A stretch of DNA of 23,599 nt from NCBI GenBank assembly GCA_036503065.1, contig DASXXM010000243.1:1-23599 (forward strand), given 5' to 3'. The position numbers were made by a program, and so were the translations under genes. This stretch comes from DATEPR01 sp036503065. GTDB lineage: Bacteria > Actinomycetota > Actinomycetes > Mycobacteriales > Pseudonocardiaceae. Below are positions 6,994 to 15,283 of this stretch, piece by piece. The notes beneath the pieces were generated by a model that worked only from the letters and a program-made list of their open reading frames with translations, had not been told where the DNA came from and ran no database searches. Positions within the stretch are counted from its first letter, which is position 1; the number at the start of each line of letters is the position of its first letter.

Positions 6994-7889
6994 CCGCGGT
7001 CCAGACCACCGAGCTCGACCCCGAGCTGGCGGCGAAGACCGGTGCGCTGGTCGACCTGCTGCCCTGGCTGCGGCGGATGAGTGGTGCGGTCGTCGTGCTC
7101 AAGTACGGCGGGCACGCGATGCGTGACGAGACGCTCAAGCGGGACTTCGCGGCGGACGTGGTCCTCCTGCGGCTCGCCGGACTCCGGCCGGTGGTGGTGC
7201 ACGGCGGTGGGCCGCAGATCAGCGCGATGCTGGATCGACTCGGCGTGCCACCGTCGGAGTTCCGCGGTGGGATGCGGGTCACGACACCGGACATCATCGA
7301 CGTGGTACGCATGGTGCACGTCGGGTCGATCGGGCGCGAGCTGGTCGGCCTGATCAACGCGCACGGCCCCTTCGCCGTCGGAATGTCCGGAGAGGACGGT
7401 GGTCTGCTCACCGCCCGCAGGCGACCCGCGCTCGTCGACGGCGAGGAGGTGGACGTGGGGCTGGTCGGAGACATCGACTCGATCAACCCGGGGCCGGTGC
7501 TGGACGCGCTGGCGGCCGGCCGGATCCCGGTGATCTCGCCGGTCGCGCCGGACGCGGGCGGCGTGATCCACAACCTCAACGCGGACACGGCAGCCGCGGC
7601 GCTGGCCGGTGCGCTGGGCGCGGGTGAGCTGCTCGTGCTGACCGACGTTCCTGGGCTGTACACCGACTGGCCGCGGCCTGACTCGTTGCGGCACAAGATA
7701 TCCGTCGCTGAGCTCGCCGCGCTGTTACCCCGGTTGAACGCCGGCATGGCACCGAAGATGGAGGCGTGCCTGCGCGCGGTGCGGGCCGGAGTGCCACGGG
7801 CCGCCGTGATCGACGGCCGGGTGCCGCACGCGGTGCTGCACACGTTCTTCCCCGGTCACCAGTTCGGCACGCTCGTCGAGAAGGACTAG
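6990..7889 (+). CDS. argB: Acetylglutamate kinase (ArgB)
   Basis: A 299-residue amino-acid-kinase-fold protein, normal for the family. It phosphorylates the side-chain carboxylate of N-acetylglutamate with ATP. Seen: VVLKYGGHAM with Lys38, VVVHGGGPQI (glycine-rich substrate loop), RVTTPDIIDVV, VGDIDSINPG, NLNADTAA, LTDVPGLY and the GMAPKMEACLRAV segment near the C-terminus. The N-terminal extension (about 30 residues) with a mobile helix resembles arginine-sensitive hexameric forms, so feedback control is possible but not proven. It starts inside the argJ stop (ATGA) and ends 8 bp before argD, whose ribosome site overlaps its stop. Confidence 0.95.
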   Translation: MTAVQTTELDPELAAKTGALVDLLPWLRRMSGAVVVLKYGGHAMRDETLKRDFAADVVLLRLAGLRPVVVHGGGPQISAMLDRLGVPPSEFRGGMRVTTPDIIDVVRMVHVGSIGRELVGLINAHGPFAVGMSGEDGGLLTARRRPALVDGEEVDVGLVGDIDSINPGPVLDALAAGRIPVISPVAPDAGGVIHNLNADTAAAALAGALGAGELLVLTDVPGLYTDWPRPDSLRHKISVAELAALLPRLNAGMAPKMEACLRAVRAGVPRAAVIDGRVPHAVLHTFFPGHQFGTLVEKD

Positions 7890-7897
7890 GAGCAGGG

Positions 7898-9097
7898 ATG
7901 GACACGGTCATCGAGCTGCCCGTCGACGGCAGCCGGCGCTGGCAACAGTCCATGATGGACAACTACGGCGTACCAGAACTCACGCTGGTGCGCGGGCGTG
8001 GCGCCCGGGTATGGGACGAGACCGGGCGGCAGTACGTCGATCTGCTGGCCGGGATCGCGGTGAACACGCTGGGGCACGCGCACCCCGCCGTGGTCACCGC
8101 CGTGACCGAGCAGATCACGACGCTCGGGCACGTGTCGAACCTGTACGTCGCCCCGCCGGTGGTCGAGCTGGCCGAGAGATTGGTCGAGCTGCTCGGGGTG
8201 GCCGACAGTGGCCGGGTCTTGTTCTGCAACTCCGGCGCCGAGGCCAACGAGACCGCGTTCAAGATCGCCCGCCGGACCGGCCGGCCGACGATCGTCGCCG
8301 CGTCCGGCGGTTTCCACGGCCGCACGATGGGTGCGCTCGCGCTCACCGGCCAACCGGAGAAGCGCGCCCCGTTCGAGCCGATGCCGCCCGGCGTCGTGCA
8401 CGTGCCGTACGGCGATGCGAGCGCGATGGCCGCCGCGGTCGACACGGACACCGCAGCGGTGATCGTCGAGCCGATCCAGGGCGAGGCCGGAGTCGTCGTG
8501 CCACCGTCGGACTATCTCGTCGCGTTACGCCGTATCACGGCGTCCGCCGGTGCCCTGCTGATCGTCGACGAGGTGCAGACCGGCATAGCGCGCACCGGCG
8601 AGTGGTTCGCACACCAGCGGTCCGGTATCACGCCGGACGTCATAACCGTCGCAAAAGGACTCGGTGGCGGCCTGCCGATCGGCGCGTGCATCGCGGTCGG
8701 CCCGTCGGCCGCGCTCCTGTCCCCCGGCCAGCACGGCACCACGTTCGGCGGTAACCCGGTCTGCTGCGCGGCCGCCCTGGCCGTGCTCCGCACCATCGCC
8801 GACGACGACATCGTCACGCACGTCCGCCGACTCGGTGCACACCTGGCCAACGCCATCCGGTCCCTGCACCAGCCCCTCGTCGCCGAGGTTCGCGGAGCCG
8901 GCCTGCTGCTTGGCATCCGCCTCACCAGGCCGCTGTCGACCGCCGTCGCCGCTGCCGCCCAACGCGCGGGCTTCCTGGTCAACCCCGTGCGGCCCGATGT
9001 ACTCCGCCTCGCGCCACCCTTGATCATCACCGAGACCGAGCTCGACTCCTTCGTCACCGCGCTCCCGGCCATCCTCCAGGAAGCGAAGACTCAATGA
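7898..9097 (+). CDS. argD: Acetylornithine aminotransferase (ArgD family, PLP)
   Basis: A 399-residue class-III aminotransferase. It converts the semialdehyde to the 5-amino compound with glutamate as donor. Seen: GIAVNTLGHAHP (52-63), FCNSGAEANETAFK (109-122), SGGFHGRTMGAL, VIVEPIQGEAG (188-198), IVDEVQTG with Asp224, and the PLP lysine in VAKGLGGG (Lys253), then GTTFGGNPV. The start is the ATG at 7898 with AGGAGCAGGG before it. Its stop overlaps the next start (ATGA), so translation runs on into the acyltransferase and not into argR, which follows argD in typical Streptomyces arginine operons. ArgD enzymes accept several omega-aldehydes, so a chain-extended substrate is plausible. Confidence 0.94.
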   Translation: MDTVIELPVDGSRRWQQSMMDNYGVPELTLVRGRGARVWDETGRQYVDLLAGIAVNTLGHAHPAVVTAVTEQITTLGHVSNLYVAPPVVELAERLVELLGVADSGRVLFCNSGAEANETAFKIARRTGRPTIVAASGGFHGRTMGALALTGQPEKRAPFEPMPPGVVHVPYGDASAMAAAVDTDTAAVIVEPIQGEAGVVVPPSDYLVALRRITASAGALLIVDEVQTGIARTGEWFAHQRSGITPDVITVAKGLGGGLPIGACIAVGPSAALLSPGQHGTTFGGNPVCCAAALAVLRTIADDDIVTHVRRLGAHLANAIRSLHQPLVAEVRGAGLLLGIRLTRPLSTAVAAAAQRAGFLVNPVRPDVLRLAPPLIITETELDSFVTALPAILQEAKTQ

Positions 9098-10296
9098 CGA
9101 CAGCCCTGACACTCACCGCACCAGGACGCCTGGCCGATACGGACCGTGGCTCCTATCGCCTGGAGACCGTCTCGACGCTGGATGCCATGGGCGACAACGA
9201 GTTGCACCCGCTGACGGCAGGCCGCACCTTCTACGTGAGCCGGCCGTGGCTCAAGGCGGTGGAACTTCAGCGCGACGACCGAACCGCATATGTGACCTGC
9301 CGGGACGGCGCGGGAATCCTACGCGGCGTATGCCCCGTCTACTGGGACGAACCCGGCTCCCGTGGCTTTTACGACCCGTTCGGGCAGTTCTTGCACCGAT
9401 CGGGGGCCGAGTTCAACCAGGATGACTGGTCGCCGCCCTACCTCATCGGCTCCCGCGCCGCATACAGCTGCGAATTCCTCGTCGACACGACAATCGAACC
9501 GAATCAGCAGCGCGATGTTCTCGCACTGCTCCTGGATGCTGTCACGACTCACGCACGAGAGGTCGACGCGGCATCGCTGTCGGCTCTTTACCTCAACCCG
9601 CGAGGTGCGGCACAGCTCCGTGCGGCGCTCGCTGATGACCAGCCCTTCTACATCGCGGGCGCCAACGCCGTACTCGACGTGCCCTGGTCGTCGATGGACG
9701 AATATGTGAACGCAATGGGCCGCCGGAGCGGAAACATCCGCCGGGAGATGCGGACATTTGGTGAGCAGGGCTACACGATCGCCGAGGGCCGTCTCAGCGA
9801 CTGGATCGACGTCGCCGCGGACCTCTTCTCCCGGCTCGAACGCCGATACGGCCACGAGTCGTCCGCCGCGGACGAAGCGGCAGAACTGCGCACACTCGCG
9901 GCCTGCGCCGACGATCACGGCCACGTTCTCGCGATCCGGGACGGCGCCGAGGTGATCGGAGCCGCGCTGGTGTTCGTGTGGGAGGGCGTCGTCTACACAC
10001 GTAGCGCGGGATTCAACTACGGAGCGACAAAGCGAGCGTTCGAGTACTTCAACCTCATCTACGAAATGATCCGATTCGCCATCGAACACGGCTACCGGCG
10101 GCTGGACATGGGGATGGCAACCTACCGTGCGAAGCTGGCCCGCGGCGCACGACTGGAACCCCTGTGGGGAATGTCCATTTCGCGGACGGCCGATTCGCCG
10201 CTGTGCAACGACACATTCGGCTCCTGGGACCAAGCTCGGCGTGCCGCCGTACGCGCTGCGGATCCGGCCATGTTGGAAAGTGCCGAGCTGCCATGA
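9094..10296 (+). CDS. FemAB/GNAT-fold acyltransferase (Acetyltransf_6-like)
   Basis: A 400-residue protein with two tandem GNAT-like halves. Seen: MGRRSGNIRREMR (208-220), a segment shaped like the basic motif of the BioF2/FemAB-like family; GAEVIGAALVFVWEGVVY (about 284-301); a long helix FNLIYEMIRFAIEHG; and RLDMGMATYRAKLARGAR (336-353), matching the D-x-G...Y-K-x-K-x-G-A-R pattern of that family. Such enzymes acylate or aminoacylate amines, using acyl-CoA or aminoacyl-tRNA. It is translationally coupled to argD and lies 13 bp before the MFS exporter. This suggests it decorates the amino acid made by argCJBD, or protects it, before export. The donor and acceptor cannot be read from the sequence. 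Confidence 0.75.
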   Translation: MTTALTLTAPGRLADTDRGSYRLETVSTLDAMGDNELHPLTAGRTFYVSRPWLKAVELQRDDRTAYVTCRDGAGILRGVCPVYWDEPGSRGFYDPFGQFLHRSGAEFNQDDWSPPYLIGSRAAYSCEFLVDTTIEPNQQRDVLALLLDAVTTHAREVDAASLSALYLNPRGAAQLRAALADDQPFYIAGANAVLDVPWSSMDEYVNAMGRRSGNIRREMRTFGEQGYTIAEGRLSDWIDVAADLFSRLERRYGHESSAADEAAELRTLAACADDHGHVLAIRDGAEVIGAALVFVWEGVVYTRSAGFNYGATKRAFEYFNLIYEMIRFAIEHGYRRLDMGMATYRAKLARGARLEPLWGMSISRTADSPLCNDTFGSWDQARRAAVRAADPAMLESAELP

Positions 10297-10309
10297 AGAC
10301 GGCCGAAGC

Positions 10310-11560
10310 ATGACGATCGACGGAACAGCAGCGAAGACGGCGAAGCCAGAGGTCGCCGCGACGGCACTGCTGCGTATTCCGGCGTTACGGCGGCTCTTTG
10401 CCGCCCGGACCATCTCCGTGTTCGGTGACATGATCGTGCCGGTCGCGCTCACTTTCGCGGTCCTCGATTCCGGCGGGGGCGCCACCGGTCTGGGTATCGT
10501 CCTGGCGGCCCGGGTCGCACCCGAGGTCCTGCTGCTCCTGCTCGGTGGCGTTGTCGGCGATCGGTACCCCAGGCGCGCCGTGCTGATATTCAGCAACAGC
10601 GTCGCGTGTGTCGCACAGCTGCTCACCGGACTGCTCTTCGTCAGCGGCTCGGCCGCGATCTGGCGCATCGCCGCGCTCGCGGCACTGGTGGGGGCGACCA
10701 GTGCGTTCTTCAACCCGGCGTCGACAGCGGCCATCGCGTACGTCGCCCCGGGCAATCAACGACAAGCCACGTACGCCCTTTTCGCGATCACCGGAAACAC
10801 CGCGGAAGTAGTCGGCCCCGGTCTCGCGGGACTGCTACTCCTGATGCTCAACCCCGGTTGGATTCTTGTTCTCGACGCCGCGAGTTTCTTCGTCAGCGCC
10901 ATACTGATCGGACGAGCCGGTGCGTTGGGCAAGCAAGCGGTCACCATCACCGGCAGGTCACTCGGCACCGAGATCATCTCCGGACTCCGATATGTCAAGG
11001 AGACACGCTGGCTGAGTGCCCTCATCGCGAGCGCGTGCGCCTTCCAGTTCTTCCTGCTGGCAACCCTCAGCGTGCTCGGCCCTCTTGTCGCCCGCAGCGA
11101 GCTCGGCGGACCATCCGCGTGGGCGGCGATCTCGGCCGCGCTGGGCGCGGGGGGCATCGTCGGCAGCGCCCTGGCGATGCGCGTACGGCCGAAGCGGCCC
11201 CTCCTGACCGGCTATTCATTGCTGCTGCTCGGCTCCGGGCCGACCCTGCTGCTACTCGCGCTTCCGGCGACCACCCTGATCATCGCGGCCACCGAATTCG
11301 TCGCGGGTATCGTCATCGCCTACTTCGAGGCCCTGGAGTCGACGGCGATCGCGACTCGTGTGCCCAGCAACATGCTCTCGCGAGTCGACTCCGTCGACCG
11401 GTTCGGTTCCATGGCTCTCCGGCCGATCGGCATGGCGTGCATCGGTCCGATCGCCGCCGTGGTCGGCATCCATTCGGCACTCATCACCGCTGGCGTACTG
11501 ACGCTTGTGTGTGTCGCGACTCCGTTGTTTCTTCGGGACGTCCGTGCATTTCAGGGCTGA
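10310..11560 (+). CDS. MFS exporter (EntS/MFS_3-like)
   Basis: A 416-residue membrane protein with about twelve hydrophobic segments. The loop after the second helix carries the MFS signature GGVVGDRYPRRAVL. The first helices follow RIPALRRLFAARTISVFGDMIVPVAL, a pattern common in the EntS-like exporter group, and AFFNPASTAAIA is the family's fourth-helix region. The start at 10310 is 13 bp after the acyltransferase stop; the ribosome site (GAAGAC) is weak, so coupling is likely. Position at the end of the operon suggests export or self-resistance for the product. The upstream in-frame extension overlaps the acyltransferase and is not used. No clear terminator hairpin is seen after the stop. 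Confidence 0.88.
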   Translation: MTIDGTAAKTAKPEVAATALLRIPALRRLFAARTISVFGDMIVPVALTFAVLDSGGGATGLGIVLAARVAPEVLLLLLGGVVGDRYPRRAVLIFSNSVACVAQLLTGLLFVSGSAAIWRIAALAALVGATSAFFNPASTAAIAYVAPGNQRQATYALFAITGNTAEVVGPGLAGLLLLMLNPGWILVLDAASFFVSAILIGRAGALGKQAVTITGRSLGTEIISGLRYVKETRWLSALIASACAFQFFLLATLSVLGPLVARSELGGPSAWAAISAALGAGGIVGSALAMRVRPKRPLLTGYSLLLLGSGPTLLLLALPATTLIIAATEFVAGIVIAYFEALESTAIATRVPSNMLSRVDSVDRFGSMALRPIGMACIGPIAAVVGIHSALITAGVLTLVCVATPLFLRDVRAFQG

Positions 11561-11672
11561 GCTCGATCGACAGGGCTATACCGGCCAGCTGCAGGCGTGC
11601 GTTACCCTTCTGGGGCCCGAAAACACGATTCAGTGGCATGACCAGCACTTCCGTCGCGGTACCGTAAGCCGG

Positions 11673-11931
11673 TCAAGCCGCGAGATGGTACTCGTTGATC
11701 AAGCCGCCGACGACGGATTCACGGTGGACTTCGCGGCTGAGCAGGTCTGTGAGTGGTAGAGATGTCTTGACATGAGTTGGGGCACACTGAGCGAGTGTCC
11801 GGTGCGGCCGTGCCTGGTTGTAGTGGAGCAAGCAAGTAGGACAGCAGGACGCTTCTGAGGTGGCGTTCGTTCACGATCAGAAGGCGATCCAGCAACCTCT
11901 GCGAGCTTCCAGGTGCCGAACTCGCGGCCAC
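11673..11931 (-). pseudogene. C-terminal remnant of an integrase-core transposase, frameshifted
   Basis: The minus strand reads RLLDRLLIVNERHLRSVL, then, in another frame, HYNQARPHRTLAQCAPTHV, and ends LIN-EYHLAA-stop at 11673. This is the end of a DDE/rve integrase-core transposase of the kind common in actinomycetes (IS3/IS481-like; exact family not determined). A 4-bp tandem duplication (GCAAGCAA, 11828-11835) breaks the frame between the two parts. Homology fades near 11900; nothing of the catalytic core remains. It is an old insertion scar between two gene blocks. Confidence 0.75.
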
Positions 11932-12031
11932 GGTTTACCCGTCCCAGTATCGCCCACCACCGTTACATCCGCTGGTCAGGCGGCATGTTCACGGCCCGTT
12001 GATGATCTTCATCGGCGGGTCGTCGGTGATT

Positions 12032-12051
12032 TGGGAGCAAATTGGGAGCAC
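12032..12051 (+). repeat. Tandem 9-bp direct repeat, 11-bp period
   Basis: TTGGGAGCA occurs at 12032-12040 and again at 12043-12051. It lies in the scarred spacer. It could be a leftover of a mobile element or an integrase end, or a chance repeat; no att core or tRNA gene is seen. Confidence 0.5.
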
Positions 12052-12202
12052 GGTCTCCTGACCACAACCTCGCATCCGAAGAGGTCACGCCGCTCTGGCT
12101 CCGCCGCCGGACCGGACGGCGGCGCAACCAGCGACGGAGCCGGCCGGCTCCGGGTCGTTGCCCCGCTTCAGGGTCGATAGCGGTAGAGGTGGTGACGAGA
12201 AA

Positions 12203-12221
12203 TTGGGTTAGCCTTACCTGA
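12203..12221. promoter_or_regulatory. DtxR/IdeR/DmdR-type iron box
   Basis: TTGGGTTAGCCTTACCTGA matches the known 19-bp consensus TTAGGTTAGSCTAACCTAA at 16 of 19 positions and keeps the dyad core GGTTAG...TTACC. It lies 134 bp upstream of the kinase ATG, with no gene facing left nearby. Iron-dependent repression of the kinase operon, or of a lost leftward gene, is inferred. Confidence 0.6.
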
Positions 12222-12354
12222 GCAACGCGTCCAGACCCGCTGCCAGGTGAAACGATGGGACGAGCCGACGACGATCCACCCCGAATACCAGAACCGGCGA
12301 CATGGCGAAAGACCCGGCCGTAGCATTTTCCTGGCGGGCGGCGATTCCCCGGGT

Positions 12355-14109
12355 ATGGCGGTCGAGCAGGGGGTGACCGGCGGTTTGCCGGTGCGCTCCT
12401 CGGTGTGGCCGCTCGCGCTGCTCGCGGCGGCCGGCGCCGTGTTCGGCGCGCTGGTGCTCACGATGACCGCGTCCGGCCGGGACGCGGCTGCCACCACGAC
12501 GCAGTTCTCCGCGTCGGTCGGTGGGCTCTACCTGATAGCCGGTGTGATCGCGACGGCCAGGCAGCCGAGGAACCGGATCGCGCTGCTGCTGGTGGCCGTC
12601 GGGATCGGCTGGTTCGCCGAAGACCTACAGGTCTCGATCGACCCACTGGTACACAGCGCGGGGCTCCTGGTGCGCTCGGCGTCGATGGGGTTCCTGGTGC
12701 ACCTGTTGCTGACTTTCCCCAGCGGCACAACGCATTCCCGGATCGACCGGGGACTCACGGCGACCGGGTACCTGATGGTGTTCGGCATCGTCCCGCTGAG
12801 CGCGCTGTCGCTGCCGTCGCTCACCCCGAACCTGCTGCTGGCCTGGCCGCTGCCGTTCCAGACGGTGCAGCGGATCATCGACGGGATCCAGTTGGCGATG
12901 GGCGCCGCCGTGGTCGCGGTGCTGGCGCGGCGGTGGGTGCTGGCGTCGGCACCGGCCCGCCGGGTGCTCGCCCCGGTCTTCGGTGCTGGCCTCGTCGGCG
13001 GTGCCGCATCGGTGCTGGACGCCATGCTCGGCACCGGGCCGTCCTGGTCGCACCGAGTGCTGATCGCGATCGCGCACGTGGCGATGCTGGCCTTGCCGGT
13101 GGCGTTCCTGGCCGGCGTATGGCGGGTACGGCTCGGTCGCACCTCGGTCGCGGATCTCCTGGTGCGGCTGTCCGGATCGCCACCGACGCAACTGCGGGAC
13201 CTGCTGGCCAAGGCACTGGGCGACCCGTCGCTGCGGATCGGTTACACCCGGCCGGACCAGGACAACGAGAGCAGCTACATCGACAGCCACGGCCGGCCAC
13301 TGGAGGTGCCGCCGGGCAGCGCGGTCACCGCGGTCAGGCGGGACGGACGCCAGGTGGCCGTGTTGATGCACGACCCCGCGCTGCGCGAAGATCGGCACGT
13401 GCTTGAAGCGGTGACGTCAGCAGCGGCGTTGGAGTTGGACAACCAGCGCCTGGCCGCCGAGGTGCGCGCGCAGTTGGTCGAGGTCAGGGCGTCGCGGGCG
13501 CGCATCGTGGCGGCGGGCGACGAGCAACGACGCCGGGTGGAGCGAGATCTGCACGACGGCGCGCAACAGCGACTGGTCACCGTGGCACTCACGCTGCGGC
13601 TGGCCAGGCAACGCATGGAGCGCGGTACCACACCGGACGACGAGCTGGCGGAGTTGTTGCGGCGCAGCGCCGACGGACTCGAGGACGCGCTGGCCGAACT
13701 GCGCGAGCTGGCCAGGGGCATCCACCCGTCGGTACTCAACGATCTCGGGCTGCTCGCCGCGCTGCGCGCGCTGGCCGCACGGTCGCCGCAGCCGGTGGAG
13801 CTGACCGCGCCAGCACTGCCCGACCTGCCCGCACCGATCGCCGCGACCGCGTACTTCGTGGCCGCCGAGGCGGTCACCAACGCCCTCAAACACGCTGGCG
13901 CCCAACACATCCACATCGACGTGCGGCTGGACACCGGCCTGCGGCTCGCCGTGCTCGACGACGGCGTCGGCGGTGCCGACCTCGCGGCCGGCACCGGGTT
14001 GCTCGGCCTACGCGACCGGGTGTCCGCTGTGGACGGCACGCTGACCGTGCGCAGCGCCCCGGGGACGGGTACGACCGTGACGGCCCGCCTGCCGGTGGTT
14101 TCGGCGTGA
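12355..14109 (+). CDS. NarL-type sensor histidine kinase
   Basis: A 584-residue kinase. Residues 15-255 hold about six to eight membrane segments with the LLLTFPSG motif (118-124) typical of actinobacterial NarX-like sensors. A short GAF-like linker follows, then a coiled-coil-like stretch (about 360-390). The HisKA_3 dimerisation box has RDLHDGAQQRLV with phospho-accepting His400. The HATPase domain has EAVTNALKHA (N box) and DDGVGG/GTGLLGL. The kinase phosphorylates the response regulator encoded immediately downstream (GTGA overlap). The ATG at 12355 is chosen because the upstream in-frame stretch from GTG 12247 has clearly lower third-position GC (about 70%) than the body of the gene. The stimulus is unknown; the iron box upstream hints at metal-dependent expression. 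Confidence 0.92.
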   Translation: MAVEQGVTGGLPVRSSVWPLALLAAAGAVFGALVLTMTASGRDAAATTTQFSASVGGLYLIAGVIATARQPRNRIALLLVAVGIGWFAEDLQVSIDPLVHSAGLLVRSASMGFLVHLLLTFPSGTTHSRIDRGLTATGYLMVFGIVPLSALSLPSLTPNLLLAWPLPFQTVQRIIDGIQLAMGAAVVAVLARRWVLASAPARRVLAPVFGAGLVGGAASVLDAMLGTGPSWSHRVLIAIAHVAMLALPVAFLAGVWRVRLGRTSVADLLVRLSGSPPTQLRDLLAKALGDPSLRIGYTRPDQDNESSYIDSHGRPLEVPPGSAVTAVRRDGRQVAVLMHDPALREDRHVLEAVTSAAALELDNQRLAAEVRAQLVEVRASRARIVAAGDEQRRRVERDLHDGAQQRLVTVALTLRLARQRMERGTTPDDELAELLRRSADGLEDALAELRELARGIHPSVLNDLGLLAALRALAARSPQPVELTAPALPDLPAPIAATAYFVAAEAVTNALKHAGAQHIHIDVRLDTGLRLAVLDDGVGGADLAAGTGLLGLRDRVSAVDGTLTVRSAPGTGTTVTARLPVVSA

Positions 14110-14774
14110 GCGCGCCGGCCGAGCCGCTGCGGGTGATACTCGCCGACGACGCGCCACTGTTCCGGGCCGCGCTCGCGGAACTGTTGGCGGGCAACGACTG
14201 TCGGATCGTGGATCAGGTCGGGGACCCGGACGCGCTGCTCGCGTCCGTCACGGCGCTGCGCCCGGACCTCGCCGTGGTCGACATCCGGATGCCACCGGAG
14301 CACCGGATGGAGGGGTTGCGCGCCGCGGTACACATCCGGCGGGCCTGCCCCGAGGTTGGCGTGCTGTTGTTGTCGCAGCACCTGGAGGCGGCTCACCTGA
14401 CCGAGTTGGTGCGCGACGGCGCGCGTGGCATCGGTTACCTGCTCAAGGATCGCGCGTCCGGCGACGATTTCCTGGACGCGGTGCGCCGGGTGGCGGCCGG
14501 TGGCTGCGCGTTCGACCCCGAGGTCGTGTCGGTCATGCTGACCGGCGGTCGGCAGCGTGACCGGCTCGGCGACCTGACCGCGCGGGAACGCGAGGTACTC
14601 GCGCTGATGGCGCAGGGCCGGTCGAACCCGGCGATCGCCCGCGAGCTGCAATTGACCGCGAAGACCGTCGAGACGCACGTACGCAGCATCTTCCAGCGGC
14701 TCGCCCTGCCGATCGAGGCGGAGCACCACCGGCGGGTGCTCGCCGTGCTGGCCTACCTTCAGTCGACCACCTGA
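14106..14774 (+). CDS. NarL/LuxR-type response regulator
   Basis: A 222-residue regulator. The receiver domain (1-125) has acidic pocket Asp14/Asp15, phospho-acceptor Asp59 (LAVVDIRMPP), LLLS and Lys114 (GYLLKDRA). The C-terminal LuxR helix-turn-helix (about 155-215) has LTAREREVLALMAQGRSN and TAKTVETHVRSIFQRL. The GTG start overlaps the kinase stop (GTGA), so the two are made together as a classical pair. The last 16 bp of the gene overlap, tail to tail, the receiver-only gene on the other strand. Targets are unknown; the neighbouring export operon starting at 15284 is a natural candidate. Confidence 0.93.
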   Translation: MSAPAEPLRVILADDAPLFRAALAELLAGNDCRIVDQVGDPDALLASVTALRPDLAVVDIRMPPEHRMEGLRAAVHIRRACPEVGVLLLSQHLEAAHLTELVRDGARGIGYLLKDRASGDDFLDAVRRVAAGGCAFDPEVVSVMLTGGRQRDRLGDLTAREREVLALMAQGRSNPAIARELQLTAKTVETHVRSIFQRLALPIEAEHHRRVLAVLAYLQSTT

Positions 14775-15136
14775 CCGGCGCCGGCCACGATTGCCGCCAG
14801 CGCGGTCGCGGAGAGTTGCGATTTCGCCAGGAACCCGGCCGCCGACGACCGGCTGACCAGGTTGCCGTACTCGTCGGCGGAGCGAACCGAGCAGAACACG
14901 ATCACCGCGGTGGGCGCCGCCGCGTGCAGGTCCCGGCACGCGGTGAAGCCGTCCCGGTCGGGCAGGCAGATGTCGAGCAGCACCACGTCCGGTCGGGTGG
15001 CGGTGATCGCGGTGACCGCCGTGGCCGCGGAGCCGGCCTCGCCGACCACCCGGTAACCGCCGGATTCCAGTAGCGCCCTGGCGACGGCACGGAACGCGGA
15101 GTTGTCGTCCACGATCAACACACTGCCCACCGCCAC
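14759..15136 (-). CDS. Stand-alone receiver-domain protein
   Basis: A 125-residue CheY-like protein consisting of a single receiver domain with no output domain. Seen: LIVDDNSAFR with Asp10/Asp11, phospho-acceptor Asp55 (VVLLDICLPDRDGF), Ser83 (IVFCSV) in the Thr/Ser position and Lys104 (GFLAKSQ). All phosphorylation residues are present. It is convergent with the LuxR regulator and overlaps its 3' end by 16 bp. A phosphate sink or a competitor for the adjacent kinase, or a protein-interaction regulator, fits this layout. The GTG at 15136 is taken as start; a second GTG at 15130 is equally possible. No strong ribosome site is seen. Confidence 0.88.
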   Translation of the reverse strand: MAVGSVLIVDDNSAFRAVARALLESGGYRVVGEAGSAATAVTAITATRPDVVLLDICLPDRDGFTACRDLHAAAPTAVIVFCSVRSADEYGNLVSRSSAAGFLAKSQLSATALAAIVAGAGQVVD

Positions 15137-15167
15137 GATGGTCGTCCGGCACCGATGGCCTGCGCAT

Positions 15168-15181
15168 CAGGGCTGGCCCTG
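15168..15181. promoter_or_regulatory. Short perfect inverted repeat (possible operator)
   Basis: CAGGGCTGGCCCTG is a 6+6 bp dyad around a TG centre, in the 147-bp gap between the divergent receiver gene and the export operon. The loop is too small for a terminator, so an operator is more likely than a hairpin. Its binding protein is unknown, and chance occurrence in GC-rich DNA cannot be excluded. Confidence 0.35.
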
Positions 15182-15283
15182 AAACCTGGCCCCGTGACGA
15201 CCAGTGCCGGCCCGGATGTGCCGGACGCCGAAGACGACGAGGCTCATCGCGACAGTCTTTCGCCGCCGTGGAAGGACACGACG

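Larger units (their letters stand above)
11561..12354. other. Spacer between the metabolic operon and the kinase gene
   Basis: No convincing gene. It contains the transposase remnant (11673-11931), a tandem TTGGGAGCA pair (12032-12040 and 12043-12051) and an iron-box-like palindrome (12203-12221). Short open frames here lack actinobacterial third-position GC bias and recognisable motifs. Confidence 0.6.

Noticed and set aside
4775..9097. Ordinary housekeeping arginine operon
   Set aside because: Not fully excluded, but argR, argG and argH are missing, the promoter looks SARP-type and the operon continues into an acyltransferase and an exporter.
12032..12051. Attachment site of an integrated element
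   Set aside because: The repeat is suggestive but no tRNA end, integrase gene or second copy is found in the window.
11860..12180. Open frame of 106 codons in the spacer
   Set aside because: No motif, poor third-position GC bias and partly antisense to the transposase remnant.
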